From Anoxynatronum buryatiense (lineage in GTDB: Bacteria > Bacillota > Clostridia > Peptostreptococcales > Tindalliaceae): a stretch of 46,342 nt of DNA. The DNA lies in the NCBI RefSeq assembly GCF_900182905.1, contig NZ_FXUF01000021.1, positions 1 to 46,342 on the forward strand. The letters run 5' to 3'. The translations under genes and the position numbers were made by a program. The notes beneath the pieces were generated by a model. The model was not told the origin of the DNA. It did no database searches and saw nothing but the letters and a program-made list of their open reading frames with translations. Positions 40,458-46,342 of the stretch are shown here, in pieces. The stretch's first letter is position 1; each line of letters starts with the position of its first letter.

Positions 40458-43400
40458 CTTCTTCAAACCTCCGCATCATGTAAGTGAGCTTTACGGCTGA
40501 TTGTATATATGCCTTTCCATCATCGTTCGTCTTAATCATTTGCTCCATCTCGGGGTGAATGATGCTCTCTGGGTTAAGCCCACTTGATGTGTCGTTGATG
40601 CATACTTTAAATAGATCAAGTAGGGCTCGCTTTATGGCAGGGCTGCTGCCTTGGATTCGGGGCAATATTTTCTGGAGTATCATCCGATCAATGGCCTCTT
40701 CAAAGCTTATGAGATTACTTTCTTTATTGTAAAGTGCGTAGAAACATATCTCGTCCCTTACTCGATAACCAAAATGTAGCTGTGCAGCTTTCAGTTTTTC
40801 ATTGATAATGGTCAGTTCCTGTACCACTTCATTCACAAAGCTGCTTTCTTCAAGACAATCATTAAGAATCAGGTATTCACTCTTTAAGAATTTGTTCGGC
40901 AGGGTTTTCACTTGCACATCTGATAATTCTTGGTTATCTGGTAGACTAAGATCCACATATGAAAATTCAATGGTATTGGCACGGTCCAATACTTTTTTGC
41001 TAAAAGGGAATGTGGATTCGTCCATGTTGACAGTACCAACAAAGTAGAGGTTTTCAGGAAGTCCAAGGTAGCGATAATTGTTAATAACTTCTGAGTCCGA
41101 GCCCAAGTATTCTAAGGGAATAAGAGGATCCGTTTGAATCTTTACACCTTCAGCTTCAAACTCTCGGGTTTCTAAGATTGATAGTATGTCACTAAAATAG
41201 TATTCCACCCGAGCCAAGTTCATTTCATCAAGGCACATAAAGTGCGGTATTAATGGGTTTTCTGCAGCTTTTTTCACAAAGTTCGTGAGAACACCCTGGT
41301 GGAAATTGCCGTTCAAGTCCCGATAGCCCAACAGATCGGTGGCATCGGACCAATCAGGCTTGACTGGAACCATTTTAAACCGGCCATTGTTGACGGTTGC
41401 TCCCATCGCCTCTGCAAACAACCGAATAAGCTTTGTTTTGCCTGTGCCGGATGTGCCTGCAAGCAAAACAAAAGGTTTCGATTTCAAACATAAATACAGG
41501 TTCTCAACGAGACCCTTTTCAAAGGAGAAACCTTTATTGCTGATATAATTACTTATTCTGGCAATTTCTTCAGCAACAGAATTGTATGAATCAATATGAA
41601 TGACCATTGGATCCTCTACCCCTGCTTCTGTCTTCTCTCTTTCTTGTTCTTCAGTTTGAGGGTCAACGTTAATTACTGGGTTCTTTTCCCGAGACCACCT
41701 GAAATACTGTTCGTAAAGACCGACAAAGGTTTTGAGGTCTGAAAAAAGCACATCATCCGGTGGCAAATGACCGACTTCATACAGTTTGTAAGCTATTGTA
41801 CCCTTCTCATAGTATTCATGCCCAATCTCAACATCACAATCCATTTGAATTGATGGATCTGCTCCTTGAAAAAGCTTCCTAACTTCCCTACTGTGTTCTT
41901 TCATGTGGTTTATTGTTGCATTTTGTCCAAGTTGTTCATAGGTTTTTGTATAACCTTGATTAAGAGTCAAGTATAGCTTTGTCATGTCCTCCGAGAAAAC
42001 ATACACGATATAGACCCCGTCTTGAATGGTTGTGGTAATTTCTTGATTAAAAACTGCTATCCACGGAATTTTTGCCCAATTACCTTGCCCCGGACTTCCT
42101 TTCACACCATAGATGGTTTGATCAATAAATGTTTGTCCAGCGATAAGATCCGTAATATCCTTACGAATTTTACGTGCAAGTTCATTTCTACCAAAAGGTT
42201 CGTAATCGCGAGCATGAACATATTGATCCATGATTTCCACTAAGAGATCACGAAAACTCGAGTTATTGTCAACAACGTCTACTTGCCCTTGGTTTGCATA
42301 GTAATATATAAGCTTTTGTTCTAATAATTCAACCAATCTGGTTTTTTCATCATCACTTAATTGCTCGACGATTTCTTGATGCAGATAGAAATATTCTTCA
42401 TTCTTTTCGTTTTCGTCAGCTACCAACTCCATAAAGCCATTCTTGCTGAAGGACTGGTATGGGTTTCCCTTGAAATGGTTCAGCACTTGCTCCACCGAAG
42501 AAGATTGGATTCTTGAGATAATCGTACTCACATCATAGTCAGGAGACAATCCGCGGTTCACTCTACCTTCGTAATACTCCTTGCATTTTCGTGCTAAATC
42601 AGTGGCTTTTATCTTACCTTCATGATCCATGTGCTTCAGCATTTCAAGAAGCATTACCATCTTGTAAGATTTTTGATAGTTTCGCAAGTCTTTTTCATCG
42701 CCAATATGCTCTAAAAAAGAGCGGTACACGTTGAGGCCAGCTCCGGCCTCAATTGCAATGTCCATGAGGGAATAAAACTCCTCACGTGTTGCTATAAAAT
42801 TAGTGCCCTGGTTTCCTCCTTTGAAACCTTGTAATTCAGGCTTTTCTAAGATGCTACTCTTTAGAATGGGCTGATATGCCAGGTTGACTTCAACCTCAAC
42901 ATCACATCGGAGACTCTCTTCTTTACTTATATCGTTATCTTTGTAATAATGCCTTTCTTGCTCTCCATCCACAGTGACATACGGGTTCGACACAACTCTT
43001 CCCAATCCATAGCAACCTGAATCATTTCCAGTTACCCAGAAAATGACTTTATCACCTGGTTTTATCTTGTCCTTATGAGCTGTGACTGTCCATTTCTTCA
43101 CGTGCTTATTTGCTATGGCTCTAACAATATCATACTTACCAGGGTTTCCTTGAAATATCCAGTAGTTATGCTCACGAGGTTTTACGTTAAAAATATATCT
43201 GAAGGGTTTGTTAGTTCTTTCAATTTCTATGTATTCGGCCTCCTCATCCGGGACCAGAATGGACACTTTTTTCTGATTAGACTTTGAAACTCTTCCACGA
43301 ATTATGTGGTAAAAACTGCTTGCAAAGATATCCTTCATTACTTTTTTAAGCTCTCGATTACTATCGTAGCGGATTTGGAGATGATATTTTTCTTCAGAAT

Positions 43401-43641
43401 CTTGCCCAGTTTGCCTAATTGCTCTTAGCTCTGCCTCATAATCCACATTATTTAAAACGATCGTAGTTTTTGAGCTTCCACCAATGGGCACAAGTTGATT
43501 CATGTTCGCTTCTTCAAAAAAAGGTCGATACTCTAGTGGGATATGAATACCGTACTCAAATATGGACCAATCGACACGCTTGACTGCAATTTGGTTCTCC
43601 TTATTTTTGTTTTTCGACCAACTCTTTGACTCTTTTGCCAT
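40432..43641 (-). CDS. McrB-like NTPase with EVE and DUF3578 domains
   Basis: A 1069-residue protein. Residues about 28-155 are an unassigned, possibly B3-like N-terminal domain (IPLEYRPFFEEANMNQLVPI). Residues about 158-295 are an EVE domain (NYWIFQGNPGKYDIVRAI, GDKVIFWVTGNDSGCYGLGR), which reads modified bases. Residues about 460-640 are the DUF3578/MrcB-N-like domain (FGRNELARKIRKDITDL, AVFNQEITTTIQDGVYIVYV). The AAA core follows: Walker A GTSGTGKT (729-736), Walker B FMCLDEMNLARVEYYFSDIL and VGTVNMDESTFPFSKKVLDR. It translocates DNA for the McrC-like nuclease after binding modified DNA. The ATG follows GGAGGGAGCGATAATA. The first gene of the operon lies 68 bases upstream. Confidence 0.9.
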   Translation of the reverse strand: MAKESKSWSKNKNKENQIAVKRVDWSIFEYGIHIPLEYRPFFEEANMNQLVPIGGSSKTTIVLNNVDYEAELRAIRQTGQDSEEKYHLQIRYDSNRELKKVMKDIFASSFYHIIRGRVSKSNQKKVSILVPDEEAEYIEIERTNKPFRYIFNVKPREHNYWIFQGNPGKYDIVRAIANKHVKKWTVTAHKDKIKPGDKVIFWVTGNDSGCYGLGRVVSNPYVTVDGEQERHYYKDNDISKEESLRCDVEVEVNLAYQPILKSSILEKPELQGFKGGNQGTNFIATREEFYSLMDIAIEAGAGLNVYRSFLEHIGDEKDLRNYQKSYKMVMLLEMLKHMDHEGKIKATDLARKCKEYYEGRVNRGLSPDYDVSTIISRIQSSSVEQVLNHFKGNPYQSFSKNGFMELVADENEKNEEYFYLHQEIVEQLSDDEKTRLVELLEQKLIYYYANQGQVDVVDNNSSFRDLLVEIMDQYVHARDYEPFGRNELARKIRKDITDLIAGQTFIDQTIYGVKGSPGQGNWAKIPWIAVFNQEITTTIQDGVYIVYVFSEDMTKLYLTLNQGYTKTYEQLGQNATINHMKEHSREVRKLFQGADPSIQMDCDVEIGHEYYEKGTIAYKLYEVGHLPPDDVLFSDLKTFVGLYEQYFRWSREKNPVINVDPQTEEQEREKTEAGVEDPMVIHIDSYNSVAEEIARISNYISNKGFSFEKGLVENLYLCLKSKPFVLLAGTSGTGKTKLIRLFAEAMGATVNNGRFKMVPVKPDWSDATDLLGYRDLNGNFHQGVLTNFVKKAAENPLIPHFMCLDEMNLARVEYYFSDILSILETREFEAEGVKIQTDPLIPLEYLGSDSEVINNYRYLGLPENLYFVGTVNMDESTFPFSKKVLDRANTIEFSYVDLSLPDNQELSDVQVKTLPNKFLKSEYLILNDCLEESSFVNEVVQELTIINEKLKAAQLHFGYRVRDEICFYALYNKESNLISFEEAIDRMILQKILPRIQGSSPAIKRALLDLFKVCINDTSSGLNPESIIHPEMEQMIKTNDDGKAYIQSAVKLTYMMRRFEEDGFTSFWI

Positions 43642-43709
43642 TATTATCGCTCCCTCCTCTTCTCAAAGGAAACATTCAAAGCAAGCAAAACAAATTTGAC
43701 TAAATTCTT

Positions 43710-44183
43710 CTATTTCTGAATCGAATAGGATAAACTTCCATCCGTATTAAGGTGGTAATCAATGCCTTCTGCCTGGAACAATCTAATGATGACTTCCGTC
43801 CGCTTATTCATTATAAAACTCAGTTCATCTGTTATTTCAGACCACTTTAACCTGCGGTTATTATCGTATGTTCCACCACTCTCATATACAAGAATCACCA
43901 AATCATATGTGGCTTTTGCTATGTCCTGATTTCTCATTCGCATTTCACGATAACTATCATGTTCAATGGGTATCATCTTTTTCACATCTTCGATTTCATA
44001 TAACATATCAAGAAGCTTCGCAACATCATGATTATTGCTCTGTATCATGTTAACCAGGTCTGTAATAATTTTATAGGCCATCATCTCAACCCTAGCTGTT
44101 ACATCAAGATATTCTTCAAACCGCATTGCTGTATCTGCATCAATGGTATTAGAACTCCGAATGTCAACGAATTTCTGAGCCAC
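43710..44183 (-). CDS. Hypothetical helical protein, first gene of McrBC operon, 5' end altered by IS21
   Basis: A 157-residue frame with no family that I recognise. It is mostly helical (RVEMMAYKIITDLVNMIQSN, YREMRMRNQDIAKATYDLVI) with a C-terminal segment like a small DNA-binding wing (KWSEITDELSFIMNKRTEVI). The apparent start GTG GCT CAG AAA TTC at 44183 lies inside the IS21 end repeat and has no ribosome site, so the original start and promoter were probably removed. An internal ATG at 44126 also lacks a site. Its position just before mcrB suggests a regulator or accessory subunit. Function unknown. Confidence 0.55.
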   Translation of the reverse strand: MAQKFVDIRSSNTIDADTAMRFEEYLDVTARVEMMAYKIITDLVNMIQSNNHDVAKLLDMLYEIEDVKKMIPIEHDSYREMRMRNQDIAKATYDLVILVYESGGTYDNNRRLKWSEITDELSFIMNKRTEVIIRLFQAEGIDYHLNTDGSLSYSIQK

Positions 44184-44229
44184 GTGCTGATGAATTTTTG
44201 AGCCATTGTGCTCGCGAATTTATGAGCCA
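44170..44229. repeat. Three repeats of the IS21 terminal region
   Basis: AATTTCTGAGCCA (44170), AATTTTTGAGCCA (44193) and AATTTATGAGCCA (44217) lie 23-24 bases apart. Multiple repeats of about 20 bases at the ends are typical of the IS21 family and serve as transposase binding sites. The exact IS boundary is not visible. Confidence 0.7.
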
Positions 44230-44408
44230 ATAGCTTCGTTACTGTCTTTGCTTTTGATCTTTGACAAAGTAAAACAAAAAGTTCGTCGTCAAGGCTGTTA
44301 AGATGTGGTCAACGCCAGAGGCGTTGTCCAAGCGGTTGTGGGCTCTGTGGGTAACTACACTTGGGGAGTTATCCATAGAATCCACAATTGCGGCAACTTA
44401 ATAGCCTG

Positions 44409-45134
44409 TCACCCCTGCTCCATTCGATAAGACGGATTGTTCATGTTAAGTATGTGGGAACGAAAAGTAAGTCGATCCACCAATGCCGTAATCAGTGTTG
44501 GATTTTCAAAAAGCTCTGTCCACCTAGAGAATTCAAGGTTACTGCTGATCATAACACTGCTTTTTTCTGCCCGGTCAGAGATGACTTTGAATAAGAGTTC
44601 TGATTGATGGCGGTTGAAACTCAAATATGATAGCTCGTCAATGATGAGCAGTTCAACTTTCTTAAGTTGCTTTTCAAGCTTTTGCAGCTCTCGTTGATCT
44701 TTTGCTTCCACCAACATGGTGGCCAAAGTAGCAGCTGTAAAGAACTTTACCCTAAATCCAGCTTCACAGGCTTTTAGACCAAGGGCTATGCTTGTGTGGC
44801 TTTTACCACCACCTGAATTGCCGATCATGACGATGTTTTGCCGATTCCGGATGAAATCACAGCAGGCCAGTTCATGAATGAAGGCCTCTTCAACGTGCAG
44901 AAGTCGGTTTAGATCCAATTCTTCCAATGTTTTTTGATGTGGAAACCCAGCTGCTTTAATACGTCGTTTTTGCTGATTGATTCGACGGGATTCCAGCTCT
45001 TGCTTCATCATGGCTACAAGAAAGTCTTCATAGCCTACCTGTTCACTCTGACGTAGGATTTCCTGATACCGTGAAAAGCTGGGTATACGCAGTTGTTTTG
45101 CATACAGGGCAATGATTTCTTTCTTCCCGTTCAT
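44409..45134 (-). CDS. istB: IS21 helper ATPase IstB
   Basis: A 241-residue AAA+ ATPase. Walker A is GNSGGGKSHTSIALG at about 105-119, Walker B is VELLIIDELSYLSF and sensor region VMISSNLEFSRWTELF follows. IstB assembles on DNA with ATP and directs the IstA transposase to target sites. The N-terminus (KQLRIPSFSRYQEILRQSEQ) matches the family. Its ATG overlaps the istA stop (ATGA), the standard IS21 arrangement. The frame is undamaged. Confidence 0.93.
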   Translation of the reverse strand: MNGKKEIIALYAKQLRIPSFSRYQEILRQSEQVGYEDFLVAMMKQELESRRINQQKRRIKAAGFPHQKTLEELDLNRLLHVEEAFIHELACCDFIRNRQNIVMIGNSGGGKSHTSIALGLKACEAGFRVKFFTAATLATMLVEAKDQRELQKLEKQLKKVELLIIDELSYLSFNRHQSELLFKVISDRAEKSSVMISSNLEFSRWTELFENPTLITALVDRLTFRSHILNMNNPSYRMEQG

Positions 45135-46342
45135 TGTCCCACCACCTTGTATTTACGGTCATAGGCCGTAAGGTCAATGGTGTTCACTGAGATAGCCCCA
45201 GTGAGATGTGGCATTGGTTCAATGGGCGGATTTAGTTCGCTTCTGACCAGTTCGATAGAGGGCTTAATACCTGCCGGCAATTGGTCACGAACTGCTAAGA
45301 GACGGTTAACCCCATACTCAACACTTAACTTTAGTAATTTAACCGTATCTTTTGCATCATGAGGAAAGGTTTTTCCCCAGTCCAATAGTTCGACAGCAGC
45401 AGATTTTCGAACGGGTTTAGAATGATACACTGACCGGGGCTTTTGTTCCAGCAATGGCAGATAATGCTCCAACTGAAACAAAGTGTCTGATCGGCCATAA
45501 CAGCGTGTGTGATGGGCAATTTTTTCTGCATTGTGGTAACAGGTAATATGATTGCCGTAAGCTTTAATGCTTATCTGACGACCAACCAGCTCGACTGGTA
45601 CTGAATAACGGTTTCGGTCAAACTGAACAGTACTGTCATCGTATACACGAGCTGGTACACTTTTACTGGTGTCAAAAACGTAGGCCGGGAGTCGGTGAAG
45701 AGCAAAACAGTCTGTTTCTGACTGCTGACCCACGGTTTGGCTTCTGCCCTGTATTTGATGATGACGGTACTCCAGACAACCGGCCAGTAGAATGTTGTTT
45801 AATTCTTCAATGGTTTCAACTCGTGGTACTGGGACCAGTATGTTTCGCCGGGACCAACCCACAAGGTTTTCCACCAGGGATTTTTCGTTTCCACTGTTAA
45901 TGTTGGTGAAATGCATCGTAAAAGCATAGTGTGCACTGAGTGCCTGATAGGCAGCCTGGGGCTTGGCGTAAAGGCCGAATCCTTCTTTAACGGCCACTCG
46001 TGCGTTGTCGAAGATGATTTTTCCTGGCACGCCGTTAAAATGGGTAAAGGCGTCTACATGGCCTTCCAGAAATGATTCTTGGTTCTGGCGATAGAAGGCT
46101 TTGACAAAAATATCTGCACTGTAGCAGGGGCGGTAACAGAATAGCTGTACTTTTGTTTTGTTGCCTTTGATGTAAACTGTTGCTTCTCCCCAGTCCACTT
46201 GGGCAGCTTCACCTGGATCAAATTCCAGCGGCATAAAAGCTTCTTTGTGTTTAGGTCTCATTTCATTGACAATATTTCGAATGGTGGATTCGCCACCGGT
46301 AAAGGCTTTTTCACGTTTTAGGCGGTGATAGATTCGCCTGGC
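45131..46342 (-). CDS. istA: IS21 transposase IstA, 5' end outside window
   Basis: A 403-codon portion visible; the frame continues past the window edge, so the N-terminal helix-turn-helix is missing from view. The DDE catalytic core is present: AAQVDWGEATVYI (first Asp), GKIIFDNARVAVKEG (second Asp) and GNEKSLVENLVGWSRR (Glu). The beta-barrel region follows (RNRYSVPVELVGRQISIKAY). The ATG at 46261 is internal, since coding continues upstream (STIRNIVNEM). IstA is the integrase-like enzyme that cuts and joins the IS ends. Confidence 0.93.
   Translation of the reverse strand, partial: ARRIYHRLKREKAFTGGESTIRNIVNEMRPKHKEAFMPLEFDPGEAAQVDWGEATVYIKGNKTKVQLFCYRPCYSADIFVKAFYRQNQESFLEGHVDAFTHFNGVPGKIIFDNARVAVKEGFGLYAKPQAAYQALSAHYAFTMHFTNINSGNEKSLVENLVGWSRRNILVPVPRVETIEELNNILLAGCLEYRHHQIQGRSQTVGQQSETDCFALHRLPAYVFDTSKSVPARVYDDSTVQFDRNRYSVPVELVGRQISIKAYGNHITCYHNAEKIAHHTRCYGRSDTLFQLEHYLPLLEQKPRSVYHSKPVRKSAAVELLDWGKTFPHDAKDTVKLLKLSVEYGVNRLLAVRDQLPAGIKPSIELVRSELNPPIEPMPHLTGAISVNTIDLTAYDRKYKVVGQ

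Larger units (their letters stand above)
44170..46342 (-). mobile_element. IS21 family insertion sequence, right part cut by window edge
   Basis: Comprises the end repeats, 180 bases with a hairpin CAACGCC / GGCGTTG (44310-44326), istB and most of istA. The genes are intact as far as visible. The insertion lies at the 5' end of the McrBC operon. Where the element ends on the other side is outside the window. Confidence 0.85.

Overview
The window looks like chromosome of an anaerobic Firmicute of the Clostridia type. Pointers are strong GGAGG-type ribosome binding sites, a tungsten-type aldehyde:ferredoxin oxidoreductase, a UGA-decoded selenoprotein with a bacterial SECIS hairpin, FMN-binding electron-transfer proteins, CsbD and YaaA. 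No rRNA, tRNA or CRISPR array was seen. Most genes lie on the minus strand.

Layout. 1-2000: a small stress cluster (glycine-zipper general stress protein, CsbD, a decayed DUF1328-like peptide and a 22-residue membrane peptide) with two SigB-like promoter sequences. 1991-6529: an ABC importer operon (PHP phosphoesterase, lipoprotein, ATPase, fused permease). 6530-10093: a plus-strand redox module (flavin split-barrel protein, triple FMN_bind membrane protein, exported C_GCAxxG_C_C selenoprotein) lying between two copies of a short leader repeat; the second copy is the leader of an M20 peptidase gene. 11329-13162: a GyrI-like protein and an AraC/GyrI/DUF3788 regulator. 13501-19726: a MerR regulator, a MerR-type promoter with a 19-bp spacer, a decayed gene, then aldehyde oxidoreductase, biotin carrier and 5-oxoprolinase genes (order pxpB, pxpC, pxpA). 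19789-30023: ordinary accessory genes (DinB, monooxygenase-like, AraC, vWA, macro domain, M13 peptidase, MFS, Fic, YaaA).

30041-46342 is a defence and mobile-element region with much decay: an orphan HicB, an internally deleted REP/RAYT transposon, a decapitated RelE toxin, a NERD-helicase, an AbiEi antitoxin next to a broken AbiEii, a broken COG2865-type regulator, and a UvrD helicase fused to an HSDR_N-like nuclease domain and a LexA/S24 self-cleaving domain. Next come an EVE-domain McrB with a DUF2357 McrC partner, and an IS21 element whose end reaches the first gene of the McrBC operon and which runs off the right edge. Fragments of yaaA, of the NERD-helicase ends and of a small basic protein recur here, as if one cassette had been duplicated and then eroded.

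The most notable items are the selenoprotein with a textbook SECIS spacing, the helicase-nuclease-S24 fusion with all autocleavage residues in place, the MerR promoter overlapping the merR stop codon, and the scarred duplicated cassette. All identifications come from reading sequence motifs; no database search was run.
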